A stretch of DNA of 37,942 nucleotides from assembly GCA_948485625.1 (NCBI GenBank), contig CAOMRW010000006.1, positions 1-37,942 on the forward strand. The letters are read 5' to 3'. The notes under the pieces are model-generated. The model was not told the origin of the DNA and did not search any database. It was given only the letters and a program-made list of their open reading frames with translations. A program made the position numbers and the translations under genes. Below are positions 1 to 8,550 of this stretch, one piece after another. This DNA is from an uncultured Clostridia bacterium (lineage in GTDB: Bacteria > Bacillota > Clostridia > TANB77 > CAG-508). The number at the start of each line of letters is the position of its first letter. The first letter of the stretch is position 1.

Positions 1-53
<53 letters not shown>

Positions 54-73
54 ATTACTCCTGACAGTTATAA

Positions 74-102
74 ATTATAAAGTATTTTTTTATAACTGTC
101 AA
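74..102 (-). promoter_or_regulatory. Consensus sigma-A promoter of tRNA-Gly, inside an inverted repeat
   Basis: On the minus strand, TTGACA (97-102) and TATAAT (74-79) are separated by exactly 17 bp, a perfect housekeeping promoter 20 bp before the tRNA. A perfect 13-bp inverted repeat (62-74 and 89-101, arm TGACAGTTATAAA) overlaps the -35 box and the start region. It has no T-run on the minus side, so it is not a convincing groEL terminator and could instead be an operator. Confidence 0.8.
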
Positions 103-158
103 GAGATTTTTTAAATTTTTTTATTTTTTTAATATTTTTTTATTAATTTACCCTAATA

Positions 159-1796
159 TTAATACATTCCATCCATTCCAGCACCCATTCCATTATCATG
201 ACCACAACTACATGACTTTGGTTCAGGAGTATCTGTAACTAAACTTTCTGTTGTAATAACCATTGAAGCAATTGATGCAGCATTTTGCAAAGCACTTCTT
301 GTAACTTTTGTTGGGTCTACTATTCCTGATTTTTTCATATCAACATATTCTTCAATGCTTGCATCAAAACCGATTCCAACTTCTGACTTTTTAACAGTAT
401 CTGCAATTACTGCTGGTTCTAATCCTGCATTCCTTGCAATTTGTTTTACTGGTTCTTCCAATGATTTTAAAACAATCTCTGCACCTAATTTCTCTCCACC
501 AACTAATTCTTTTACTATTTTCTCTACCGCTGGAGATACATTTATTAATGCTGTTCCACCACCTGCAACAATTCCTTCTTCAACAGCAGCTTTTGTTGCT
601 GACAAAGCATCTTCAATTCTTAACTTTTTATCTTTCATTTCTGTTTCTGTTGCAGCTCCAACTTCAATTACAGCAACACCACCTGCAATTTTAGCAAGTC
701 TTTCTTGTAAACCTTCTTTATCATATTCACTTTTTGTTTCTTCTATTTGTGTTTTTACTTGATTTACTCTTGCTGAAATTTGTGTCTTATCTCCTGAACC
801 ATCAACAATTATAGTATTCTCTTTTTGAACTTTTACTTGTCTTGCTCTTCCTAACTGTTCAATTTGTGTATCTTTTAAATCTAATCCTAAATCTGATGTT
901 ATAACTTCACCACCAGTTAATATTGCAATATCTTCAAGCATAGCTTTTCTCTTATCTCCAAAACCTGGAGCTTTTACTGCAACTACATTTAATACTCCCC
1001 TTAATTTATTAAGAACTAATGTAGATAAAGCCTCTCCCTCTATATCATCGCAAATTATTACTAATTTTCCAGACTGTTGCATCAAAACTTCTAATAATGG
1101 TAATATTTCTTGAATATTACTTATTTTTTTATCTGTTATTAATATATATGGATTATCAATTATAGCCTCCATTTTCTCAGTATCTGTTACCATATATGGA
1201 GAAACATATCCTTTATCAAATTGCATTCCCTCAACAACATTTAATTCTGTATTTGATGTTTTTGATTCTTCAATTGTTATAACTCCATCCTTTGAAACTC
1301 TCTCCATTGCCTCTGCAATCAAATTTCCTATTTCTTCATTATTAGCAGAAATACTTGCAACTCTTGCTATATCCTCTTTTCCATTTACAGGAACACTTAT
1401 TTTTTGTAACTCTTCAACAGCAACTTTTACTGCTTTATCAATACCTCTTTTCATAGCCATTGGGTCTGCACCTGCGGCAACATTTTTAACTCCCTCTTTA
1501 ATCATACTTTGAGCTAAAACTGTAGCAGTTGTAGTACCATCACCAGCAACATCATTAGTCTTCTCAGAAACCTCTTTAACAAGTCTTGCTCCCATATTTT
1601 CAAACTTATCTTCCAATTCTATATCTTTTGCAATTGTAACACCATCATTTGTAATTAATGGAGCACCAAAACTCTTATCTAGAACTACATTTCTCCCTTT
1701 TGGTCCTAATGTAACTTTAACTGTATCAGCTAATTTATTAACACCTTCTAATAAAGATTTTCTTGCATCTTCTCCAAACTTAATTTGTTTTGCCAT
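159..1796 (-). CDS. groEL: Chaperonin GroEL (Hsp60)
   Basis: This is the 60-kDa ATP-dependent chaperonin, a cytosolic double-ring foldase that works with the GroES lid. It has 545 residues, the normal length. The N-terminus MAKQIKFGEDAR, the ATP site GDGTTTATVL (about 85-94, with the catalytic Asp) and a Gly/Met-rich tail ending GMDGMY are all family hallmarks. It is the second cistron after groES. The gap of 127 bp is unusually long and holds a long inverted repeat; a clear GGAG site follows it before the ATG. Heat-shock control should come from the CIRCE upstream of groES. No lesion is seen. Because GroEL is highly expressed, its complete lack of in-frame CGG fits the avoidance of that codon across the window. 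Confidence 0.98.
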   Translation of the reverse strand: MAKQIKFGEDARKSLLEGVNKLADTVKVTLGPKGRNVVLDKSFGAPLITNDGVTIAKDIELEDKFENMGARLVKEVSEKTNDVAGDGTTTATVLAQSMIKEGVKNVAAGADPMAMKRGIDKAVKVAVEELQKISVPVNGKEDIARVASISANNEEIGNLIAEAMERVSKDGVITIEESKTSNTELNVVEGMQFDKGYVSPYMVTDTEKMEAIIDNPYILITDKKISNIQEILPLLEVLMQQSGKLVIICDDIEGEALSTLVLNKLRGVLNVVAVKAPGFGDKRKAMLEDIAILTGGEVITSDLGLDLKDTQIEQLGRARQVKVQKENTIIVDGSGDKTQISARVNQVKTQIEETKSEYDKEGLQERLAKIAGGVAVIEVGAATETEMKDKKLRIEDALSATKAAVEEGIVAGGGTALINVSPAVEKIVKELVGGEKLGAEIVLKSLEEPVKQIARNAGLEPAVIADTVKKSEVGIGFDASIEEYVDMKKSGIVDPTKVTRSALQNAASIASMVITTESLVTDTPEPKSCSCGHDNGMGAGMDGMY

Positions 1797-1816
1797 TTTA
1801 TATTCACTCCTTCAAT

Positions 1817-1921
1817 GGGGATTTAGGGACGGGTTAAAAATCCCCATATAAATTTATTATTATTTAAAATTTAATTTTATCTACTATATTATGAGGGATT
1901 TTTAACCCGTCCCTAAATCCC
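1817..1921. repeat. Inverted pair of GGGACGGG-family repeats between groES and groEL
   Basis: The arm at 1817-1845 (starting GGGGATTTAGGGACGGG) is the reverse complement of the arm at 1893-1921 over about 27 bp, with an AT-rich spacer of about 47 bp. In the groESL transcript it would form a very stable stem ending roughly 15 nt before the groEL ribosome site. The arms belong to the same short palindromic family found at 11.2 kb and 23.2 kb. Confidence 0.85.
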
Positions 1922-1923
1922 TT

Positions 1924-2205
1924 TTATTCTACTATCGCTAAAATGTCATCTTGTTTTACTATTATATAATCTGTTCCTTCATATTTTACTTCTGTTCCAG
2001 CAAATTTACTTACTATAACATTATCACCTTTTTTTACACACATTTCTTCTAATTTACCATCTACTTTTTCACCTGGTCCAACTTCTATTACTTCTGCTAT
2101 TTGTGGTTTTTCCTGTGCACTACTTGCTAAAATTATTCCACTTTTTGTTGTTTCTTCGCCTTCTTTCATTTTTATTAGTACTCTACTTCCTAATGGTCTA
2201 ATCAT
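1924..2205 (-). CDS. groES: Co-chaperonin GroES (Hsp10)
   Basis: This is the heptameric lid of the GroEL chamber. At 93 residues it has the normal length. MIRPLGSRVLIKMKEGEETTKSGIILASSAQEKP contains the beta-barrel start and the mobile loop that contacts GroEL; the tail VKQDDILAIVE is typical. Start choice is clear: GAGGAGG lies 7 nt before the ATG. It is the first cistron of the CIRCE-controlled groESL operon. The stop codon lies directly beside a GGGACGGG-family repeat. Confidence 0.97.
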   Translation of the reverse strand: MIRPLGSRVLIKMKEGEETTKSGIILASSAQEKPQIAEVIEVGPGEKVDGKLEEMCVKKGDNVIVSKFAGTEVKYEGTDYIIVKQDDILAIVE

Positions 2206-2241
2206 AATATTACCTCCTCATAAATTCTTATATTTTCGCTA

Positions 2242-2311
2242 TTAGCACTCTTTTTGTTTGACTGCTAATAATTTATACCTTTTCTTAGCAATTGTCAATA
2301 CCGTTTGCTAA
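2242..2311 (-). promoter_or_regulatory. groESL promoter with CIRCE and a second CIRCE-like repeat
   Basis: TTAGCACTC (2242-2250), 9 bp, then GACTGCTAA (2260-2268) is the HrcA operator CIRCE with one mismatch to the consensus arm GAGTGCTAA. Upstream on the minus strand lies a promoter with -35 TTGACA (2293-2298) and a -10 in TATAAATT (about 2270-2277). A second palindrome with the same 9-9-9 geometry, TTAGCAATT then GTTTGCTAA (2285-2311), covers the -35 box. HrcA binding would block polymerase until unfolded protein titrates GroEL away. Confidence 0.9.
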
Positions 2312-2465
2312 AATTCACAAAAAATTCACATACAAATAATTCTTTTCATATATTTACAATTTCAATGGCTAACTTCAAATTATGAATCGTAATCATCCAA
2401 AATCTACTATAAGCATTATTGCATTATAATATATTTCTCATTCATACATTTTAGAACAACATATT

Positions 2466-2514
2466 ATAAAAATAAGCAAAACAACTCTATAAAAACTAGA
2501 TTTGTTTTACTTAT
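2466..2514 (-). terminator. Intrinsic terminator after the DUF1846 gene
   Basis: The arms ATAAG-x-AAAACAA and TTGTTTT-x-CTTAT (2472-2514) pair across a loop of about 16 nt and, read on the minus strand, are followed by ATTTTTAT. It lies just past the repeat that abuts the stop of the gene at 2587. The rest of 2312-2471 is AT-rich and shows no gene. Confidence 0.55.
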
Positions 2515-2534
2515 ATACTCACTATATATAAACA

Positions 2535-2586
2535 TGTGTCCCTAATGGGACAAAAATGTCCCATTAAAAACGTCCCCAATGGGACA
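2535..2586 (-). repeat. REP-like palindromic element, copy A
   Basis: The 52-bp unit is made of TGTCCC...GGGACA palindromes around ACGTCCCC. It ends (GGGACA, 2581-2586) exactly where the stop codon of the upstream minus-strand gene begins (2587). The core differs slightly from the copies at 9.5, 19.8 and 28.2 kb (CATTAAAAACG in place of CAAAAGAAACG). Confidence 0.88.
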
Positions 2587-4050
2587 CTATCCAATCAATC
2601 TTGGTTCACAAGTCAAATTAATACCCAAACTTTTTATAACATTCAACTCTGAATCTGTAATAATATAAGAACAATGTGCTTCCATTCCTCTCATTTGGTC
2701 AATACTTTCTAATGTTTTTTCTATAATTGGATTTGTAGTTGAACAAATACTAAGAGCAATCATAACCTCTGACAAATTTAACTGATACTTTTTCTCATAT
2801 AAAGTTTTTTGTTTTATTTTAAAAATAGATTCAAGTACTGTTGGTGATAACAAATAAACATCATCTGGTATTTTGGCTAAATGTTTTATAAGATTTAAGA
2901 AAGCTGCACTTGGAGCTGTTAACAAATCTGATTCTTTACCAGTAATTATCTCTTGATTGTTTATTTGAATAGCCATAACTTCTCTTTTACATTCTTCTAC
3001 AAGTTCGCCTACTTTGACTGAAATAACACGGTCATCTTTATTTAAATTAAGCTCATTCATTAATACTTTCATTCTAGCTAATGTTTTTTCATTTTCCATT
3101 CCCCTTTTATAATCACATAAAGAATTATAATAACGACGAATAATTTCCATAGTTCCTGCTCTTTTAATAACTTCATTATCAGTTATGCATTTGCTTATAG
3201 TATTTACTCCCATATCTGTTGGAGATTTATATATTTCTTCTCCTGTTATCTTTGTTAATATATTTTTTAAAATTGAAAAAGTTGAAATATCCCTATTATA
3301 ATTAACAGCTTTAATATTATAGCTTTCTAAATGATATGGGTCTATAATATTAATATCACCTAAATCTGCTGTCGCAGCCTCATATGCTACATTTACAGGA
3401 TGCATTAATGGCAAATCCCAAACTGGAAATGTTTCAAATTTTGCATATCCAGCTTTAATACCTTTTTTATATTCATGATATAACTGAGATAAACATGTTG
3501 CTAATTTTCCACTATTAGCTCCTGGCGCTGTAACTACTACTAATTTTTTAGATGTTTCTATATAAGAGTTTTTTCCATATCCATCATCACTCACTATTTT
3601 ATCAATATCATTTGGATATCCCTCGATAGGAGTATGAATATACATTTTTATTTTTCTATCCTCTAAAACATCTTTCAATTTTTGTACCTGTGATTGTCCA
3701 GTGTACATTGTAACAACTACACTATTAATCTTAATATCTAACTTTTCTAAATTATCTATCAATCTTATTAACTCTCTATCATACCCAATTCCATAATCTG
3801 CTCGTATCTTATTTTTTTCAACGTCATTTGCATTAATACAAAAAATAACTTCTAAATCATCTTTAAACTCTTTTAATAACTGTATTTTAGCATCTTGGTG
3901 AAATCCTGGTAAAACTCTACTTGCATGATAATCATCAAATATCTTACCTCCAAATTCTAGATACAACTTATTATCAAACATCCTTATTCTCTCTTCAATT
4001 TTTTCTTTTTGCAATCTCAAATATAACTCATGATTAAATGCAACTTCCAT
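2587..4050 (-). CDS. DUF1846 family protein
   Basis: This is a 487-residue cytosolic protein of the widespread DUF1846 family, common in streptococci and clostridia, for which structures but no settled function are known. Recognition rests on the strongly typical start, EERIRMFDNKLYLEFGGKIFDDYHASRVLPGF, and on the conserved middle, VVVTAPGANSGKLATCLSQLYH followed by KFETFPVWDLPLMHPVN. The P-G-x-x-S-G-K stretch (about 176-181) resembles a phosphate-binding loop. It has full length for the family. Start: ATG preceded by an in-frame stop and a GGAG a little far upstream. It appears monocistronic, with its own downstream terminator. The stop codon touches repeat copy A directly. Function is not inferred beyond the family. 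Confidence 0.88.
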   Translation of the reverse strand: MEVAFNHELYLRLQKEKIEERIRMFDNKLYLEFGGKIFDDYHASRVLPGFHQDAKIQLLKEFKDDLEVIFCINANDVEKNKIRADYGIGYDRELIRLIDNLEKLDIKINSVVVTMYTGQSQVQKLKDVLEDRKIKMYIHTPIEGYPNDIDKIVSDDGYGKNSYIETSKKLVVVTAPGANSGKLATCLSQLYHEYKKGIKAGYAKFETFPVWDLPLMHPVNVAYEAATADLGDINIIDPYHLESYNIKAVNYNRDISTFSILKNILTKITGEEIYKSPTDMGVNTISKCITDNEVIKRAGTMEIIRRYYNSLCDYKRGMENEKTLARMKVLMNELNLNKDDRVISVKVGELVEECKREVMAIQINNQEIITGKESDLLTAPSAAFLNLIKHLAKIPDDVYLLSPTVLESIFKIKQKTLYEKKYQLNLSEVMIALSICSTTNPIIEKTLESIDQMRGMEAHCSYIITDSELNVIKSLGINLTCEPRLIG

Positions 4051-4109
4051 TTCAACCTAAATCTCCTTTTATATTATTTCTTTTTTATAACAGTTTTAAT
4101 TTTCCAAGC

Positions 4110-4160
4110 AATAAAAAAAGATTAAAAAATTCACCTGCAAAATTGGTTTTTTTTTAATCT
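4110..4160 (-). terminator. Probable intrinsic terminator of the disA-side operon
   Basis: On the minus strand GATTAAAAAAAAACC pairs with GGTGAATTTTTTAATC and is followed by TTTTTTT. It lies downstream of the minus-strand gene ending at 4249. The stem is A/T-rich with a short GGT/ACC clamp. Confidence 0.55.
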
Positions 4161-4171
4161 ATTATTAGTTT

Positions 4172-4206
4172 AACACTTGCCTTTAAATTTAGCAAGTGTT
4201 TTTTAC
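4172..4206. terminator. Second hairpin, T-run on the plus side
   Basis: AACACTTGC (4172-4180) and GCAAGTGTT (4192-4200) form a 9-bp stem with an AT loop, followed on the plus strand by TTTTTA. No plus-strand gene precedes it, so it may act as part of a tandem terminator for the minus-strand operon or insulate the DUF1846 promoter. Confidence 0.5.
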
Positions 4207-4248
4207 TTTTAATTATACAATATTTGATTTTTATACCTAAAAGTATTA

Positions 4249-5100
4249 TTATCTAATAGCAATTATCCTATTTAAGTCTTTTACTTCAGCTGGTAATTCA
4301 AGCTTAACAACAATATTCAAACACATATTAGGATCCAAATAATATTGTATCGTATTACTTTGTACTGATTGTTCATAATTTATTATGCTTTTTTCTTTAT
4401 ATTCTTTCATATTACCTTTATTTGAATAATCATTAAATTCAGCATAATCCTCTATATATTTTTTTATTATAGAATTTATATTATTATCAGAAAACTCTGC
4501 CATTTTATATATTTCTTCATATGTCATTCTATTTAAAGTATCCAAATTAAAATTATATGTATAATAGTCATATATATCAGTATTATCACTACTATTTTTT
4601 ACTGTTATAACTATTGATAAAACATTTAAATTTTTTATTATTTTATAAGATGTTTTTTTATAATCAGTTCTATTTCCATTATATTCACTTTCATAAAACT
4701 TAAGTATTTTTATATACAATTCCTTTATTTCATCATTTACTTTTTTAGCATCATCCGAATTTATATTTATATATGGTAATACTATATCATTTATTGAATA
4801 TACTTCCCCAGATTTCAATGTAAAAGATTCTTCTGTTACTTCATATTCATATTCAAGATTATAAACCCAATCTTTATTTTGCTCTATCTTAGTTTTGTTT
4901 TCCTCTTGAACATCATCATTTTCTTCTAAAACATCTTCATCAGTATCACTATATTCATTTGACAACACATTATTATATTTATCAGATTCTTTAATATTAT
5001 TAAAATATAAATAAAATACAACTACAATTATTAGAAATAATATTATACAACAAATTGCTATAAATCTATTATTTTTATTTTCTTTTCTATTTTTCACCAT
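4249..5100 (-). CDS. Membrane-anchored hypothetical protein
   Basis: The protein has about 283 residues. After a basic start (MVKNRKENKN) there is one strong membrane segment, FIAICCIILFLIIVVVFYLY, then an acidic linker (SDTDEDVLEENDDVQEE) and an extracytoplasmic domain of about 200 residues. That domain has a secondary-structure pattern (YYTYNFNLDTLNRMTYEEIYK, then NINSIIKKYIEDY) that recalls RsiV/DUF3298-type domains, but this is only a resemblance. I chose the ATG at 5100, which has AAAGG 6 nt upstream; a GTG at 5106 is also possible. The gap to the upstream cyclophilin gene is 16 bp, so the two are probably co-transcribed and both act outside the membrane. Function unknown. Confidence 0.75.
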   Translation of the reverse strand: MVKNRKENKNNRFIAICCIILFLIIVVVFYLYFNNIKESDKYNNVLSNEYSDTDEDVLEENDDVQEENKTKIEQNKDWVYNLEYEYEVTEESFTLKSGEVYSINDIVLPYININSDDAKKVNDEIKELYIKILKFYESEYNGNRTDYKKTSYKIIKNLNVLSIVITVKNSSDNTDIYDYYTYNFNLDTLNRMTYEEIYKMAEFSDNNINSIIKKYIEDYAEFNDYSNKGNMKEYKEKSIINYEQSVQSNTIQYYLDPNMCLNIVVKLELPAEVKDLNRIIAIR

Positions 5101-5116
5101 ACTCACCTTTTATAAA

Positions 5117-5890
5117 TTATTGATTTATACCATATTGTTGATAAAACCATGATGTATAATCAAATGGTGTTAATGTTTCAGGTAATCCATAATCAATACC
5201 ATAAGTCTCAACTCTTATAGATGTTACTTTAGGAGCATTTACTGGAGTACTAACTTCAGCACCCTCTATATCTTTTTGATCTTCAGCAACAGTTACTTCA
5301 ACATTTTCTATTTTATGTACAACATCTAGACCTTCAGTAACTTTTCCAAATGGTGTATAATATCCATTTAAACTAGCATTAGCTTTTGTCATTATAAAAA
5401 ATTGTGAACATCCTGAGTTATAAGATTCTTCTGCTAAACTTGAAGAATATTGTGTATAATCTGCTCTAGCCATTGCTAGTGTTCCTTCTTCAAATTTGAT
5501 AGTATTTTTTACTCCATTTGCTAAAAATTCTCCCTTAATTGTATATTCTTTATCTGCACCACCATCTTTTAAATCACTTATTTTTGCACCTGTTTTACCA
5601 TCTCCACTCTTTGAACCTGTTTGAATCATAAAATCTTTTACAACTCTATGAAATGCAGTTCCATCATAAAATCCTCTATTTGCTAAAGCAATAAAATTTG
5701 CAACAGTTTCAGGTGCTTTATCTGGATATAATTCCATTTTTATAGTTCCAAAATTTTCTACTTCCATTGTAACAACTGGATTTTCAGCTTTAAAAGTAGC
5801 TTTTTTATAATACCCAAAACCAACTACTCCTATCAATACTATTACAGCAATTAATGCTATTATCCAAATTATTTTTCCTACGTTTTTCAT
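5117..5890 (-). CDS. Membrane-anchored cyclophilin-type peptidyl-prolyl isomerase
   Basis: The enzyme catalyses cis-trans isomerisation of Xaa-Pro bonds and here probably assists folding of exported proteins. Residues 8-27 (IIWIIALIAVIVLIGVVGFG) form an N-terminal membrane anchor or uncleaved signal. The cyclophilin fold follows: VTMEVENFGTIKMELYPDKAPETV, then the active-site block GTAFHRVVKDFMIQTG, then SQFFIMTKA and YTPFGKVTEGLDVV. The family Arg of the FHRV motif is present. At 257 residues it is slightly long because of the anchor and a C-terminal tail ending SWFYQQYGINQ. A GAAAGG site precedes the ATG. It lies between disA and a membrane protein on the same strand. Confidence 0.93.
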   Translation of the reverse strand: MKNVGKIIWIIALIAVIVLIGVVGFGYYKKATFKAENPVVTMEVENFGTIKMELYPDKAPETVANFIALANRGFYDGTAFHRVVKDFMIQTGSKSGDGKTGAKISDLKDGGADKEYTIKGEFLANGVKNTIKFEEGTLAMARADYTQYSSSLAEESYNSGCSQFFIMTKANASLNGYYTPFGKVTEGLDVVHKIENVEVTVAEDQKDIEGAEVSTPVNAPKVTSIRVETYGIDYGLPETLTPFDYTSWFYQQYGINQ

Positions 5891-5945
5891 TTTTCATTTT
5901 CCTTTCTTATATATGAATTTTATATTAATTATAAATTTAATAACA

Positions 5946-6992
5946 TTATTCAAACATAAATTGTTCCTGCATTCTCCTTAGTGATTGTTTAATAGTTCTA
6001 GCTCTTACCTCACCAATTCCATCAACATCATCCAAGCTATCTATATCTGCGGCCAAAATATGTTGAAATGATTTAAATGACAATACCAAGTTTTCTACTA
6101 TATTTGTTGGCATTCTTGGAATCTTATTTAAAATTCTATATCCTCTTGTATATACACCAACTTCATCATAATTATCAAAAGTTTCATAACCTAATAACTT
6201 AGCAATTGTAGTTTCTTTTGTTATTTCTTCATATTGAATTTCAGATAACTCCTTTAACACCTTTTCTGGTATTCTTCTTTTTTTAGTAGAAGTCATATAA
6301 TCTTTAATAATTAGTACCTCTTCTTTTTCTAATCCACCCATTAATTCTTCCAGTTGCATCTTTACAAGTCTTCCATCTTCTCCAAGTTCATATATTTGTC
6401 TCTTAATTTCATCTGAAATTCTACGTACCATTTCAGCTCTTTGTATTACATCAATAACATTCTTTAAAGTTACTATATCATTAAATTCATATTCATTCAA
6501 TATTCCTAATCTATTATCAAAAACTTTCTTATATCTCTCTAATGTCTGTATTCCCTGATTAGCTTTATTTAATACAGCATTTGTATCTTCTAATATATAT
6601 CTAGAATTCCCTTTAAAAATCGTTATTATATTTCTTCTTTGTGAAATACTTATAACCAATTCCCCTGTTTGCTTCGCAGTTCTTTCAGCAGTTCTATGTC
6701 TAGTTCCTGTCTCCATAGTATCAATTTGCCTTGAAGGAATTAGCTGTGCATTTGCAAAAAGAATCTTCTTCAAATCACCACTAAGAACAATGGCACCATC
6801 CATTTTAGCAAGCTCATACAATCTTGAAGATGTATAATCTTCATTTATATAAAAACCACCATCAACTACTTCTTTTATTACATCATTATTATCTGTTATA
6901 AGCAATAATGCACCTGTTTTAGCCCTTAAAATATTTTCAAGCCCATCTCTTATAGGCGTACCTGGTGCTATTAATTTTAGTAGTTCTGTCAA
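5946..6992 (-). CDS. disA: DNA integrity scanning protein DisA (diadenylate cyclase)
   Basis: DisA makes c-di-AMP from two ATP and pauses at branched DNA, linking DNA integrity to sporulation and wall control. The N-terminal DAC domain holds the DGAIVLSGDLKKI and GTRHRTAER motifs; the long helical linker and the C-terminal helix-hairpin-helix (DIDSLDDVDGIGEVRARTIKQSL) follow in the normal order. Length is 348 residues. I chose the TTG at 6990-6992: it has GGAGG 7 nt upstream and begins right before ELLKLIAPGTPIRDGLENI, where family members start. A longer reading frame to 7043 runs into a decayed repeat and is not credible. It follows radA, the same order as in Bacillus. Confidence 0.96.
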   Translation of the reverse strand: MTELLKLIAPGTPIRDGLENILRAKTGALLLITDNNDVIKEVVDGGFYINEDYTSSRLYELAKMDGAIVLSGDLKKILFANAQLIPSRQIDTMETGTRHRTAERTAKQTGELVISISQRRNIITIFKGNSRYILEDTNAVLNKANQGIQTLERYKKVFDNRLGILNEYEFNDIVTLKNVIDVIQRAEMVRRISDEIKRQIYELGEDGRLVKMQLEELMGGLEKEEVLIIKDYMTSTKKRRIPEKVLKELSEIQYEEITKETTIAKLLGYETFDNYDEVGVYTRGYRILNKIPRMPTNIVENLVLSFKSFQHILAADIDSLDDVDGIGEVRARTIKQSLRRMQEQFMFE

Positions 6993-7018
6993 TTTCTTTC
7001 CTCCTTCTTTCCATATAC

Positions 7019-7095
7019 AATAGAGACGTTTCTTCTTGAACAAAAATGCCCAAGGAGGACTGTCTTTTCTGGATATTTTTGTCCAGTTGGGACAT
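7019..7095 (+). repeat. Decayed REP-like element, copy B, between radA and disA
   Basis: The stretch holds two broken halves: GACGTTTCTTCTTGAACA, then GACTGTCTTTTCTGGA with ATTTTTGTCCAGTTGGGACA. They match the intact copies (GACGTTTCTTTTGGGACA and ATTTTTGTCCC) with many substitutions, so this appears to be an old copy in the same orientation as copy C. Confidence 0.65.
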
Positions 7096-7113
7096 ATATA
7101 TTTTTTTCTATTA

Positions 7114-8480
7114 CTATCTTATTCCCAAACTTTTCATAGCTTCATTTACATCTTTGACTCCTATTATATCTAATTTAAAATGTTCTTTCAAGCCTTTTTT
7201 ATTACTTTCTGGAATTATACACTTTTTAAATCCAAGCTTTTCTGCTTCTTTTAATCTCTTTTCAATTAGATTAATTCTTCTAACTTCCCCTGTCAAACCA
7301 ACCTCTCCCATTATAACAATCCCTTTTTCTATTGGAACATTCTTATAACTTGAAGCTGTTACCATTAAAATTCCTAAATCTATTGAAGGTTCATTTATTT
7401 TTAACCCACCAACTACATTCAAATAAACATCTTGAGTTCCTAAATTCATTCCTGCTCTTTTTTCTAAAACAGCAATTAAAAGTGCTAATCTATTATAATC
7501 CAAGCCATTAGCAGTTCTTTTAGGATACCCAAAAACACTTTGACTAGTTAAAGCTTGCAATTCAACTAAGATAGACCTAGTTCCTTCCATACAAGAAACC
7601 ACGCAAGAGCCTGGCGGATTATCATCTCTTTCTGAAATCAATACATCAGATGGATTAGAAATTTCACACATTCCCTCACCTTTCATCTCAAACATACCTA
7701 TTTCATTTGTAGAGCCAAATCTATTTTTCACACCTCTTAAAATTCTATAAGAAAAATACCTTTCACCTTCCAAATACAAAACTGTATCCACCATATGTTC
7801 CAGAACTCTAGGCCCTGCAATATTTCCATCCTTAGTAACATGTCCAATAATAATTGTTGTAATATTTCTAGACTTACAAACCCTCATAATCTGAGAAGTA
7901 ATCTCTCTAACCTGACTAACACTACCGTGCAGCTGCTGAAATTTCTTCAGAATACATAGTCTGAATTGAATCAATAATAACCAATTTAGGATTCAAATTT
8001 ATAATATTCTGATTAACTATATCAATATCAGTTTCACCTAAAAATAAAATATCTTCATTATTAATACCGTAATCTATCTGCCCTTAACTTAATCTGTTCT
8101 GCTGACTCTTCGCCAGAAACATATAAAACAGTTCCGTCACCTTGAACCTTATCACATATCTGTAAAATCAATGTAGACTTTCCAATACCAGGCTCACCAC
8201 CAAGTAAAATCAAAGAACCCTTAACCAGTCCACCACCCAAAACTCTATCCAATTCTTCAAAACCAGTTAAAGTTCTTATAGTCTCTTTAGCCTCATATGA
8301 ATTCAACTTTTGTGGTACATTACCTGAAATTTTATCAGATTTAAGCAAACTATTTTTAGTTTCAACAATTTTCTGTTCAAAGAAAGTATTCCAACTCCCA
8401 CATGCAGGGCACTTACCTAACCATTTTCCAGACTCATATCCACATTCATTACACACAAAAACAGTTTTATTTTTTGCCAT
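7114..8480 (-). CDS. radA: DNA repair ATPase RadA, two +1 frameshifts at CGG
   Basis: RadA is a RecA-like branch-migration helicase in recombination repair. The zinc finger (VCNECGYESGKWLGKCPACGSW), Walker A (GGEPGIGKST) and KNRFGSTNEIG motif are present, with a Lon-like C-terminal domain (TVYLEGER region onward to LGIR). The gene needs two +1 shifts. After ...IKLRADRL (137 codons) the zero frame reads CGG-TAT-TAA (CGG 8067-8069); skipping one C gives GINNEDILFLGETD. After 47 codons ending MYSEEISAAA it reads CGG-TAG (7925-7927); skipping C gives GSVSQVREI. The joined product is 454 residues, essentially the Bacillus length, with no other damage. Start: ATG at 8480 with GGAGG; the upstream in-frame peptide is only a translated repeat. 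I infer recoding rather than decay. Confidence 0.93.
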
Positions 8481-8491
8481 TCTTACCTCCA

Positions 8492-8542
8492 TGTCCCAAA
8501 GGGACGTTTCTTTTGGGACATTTTTGTCCCATTGGGGACACA
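8492..8542 (+). repeat. REP-like element, copy C, downstream flank of the RAYT gene
   Basis: TGTCCCAAAGGGACG, then TTTCTTTTGGGACATTTT, then TGTCCCATTGGGGACACA. It is in opposite orientation to copy D (9478-9527), so the two enclose the transposase gene as an inverted pair. It also sits immediately 5' of the radA ribosome site. Confidence 0.9.
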
Positions 8543-8550
8543 TATTACAT

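Noticed and set aside
7925..8069. radA as a pseudogene
   Set aside because: Apart from two identical-context extra C bases the gene is full length with all motifs intact; the same context breaks alr and a third gene, so random decay is a poor explanation. Sequence error is not excluded and is listed as the main test.
8481..8543. N-terminal extension of RadA (CPQWDKNVPKETSLWD)
   Set aside because: It is a translation of REP-like copy C; the GGAGG site and family alignment put the start at 8480.
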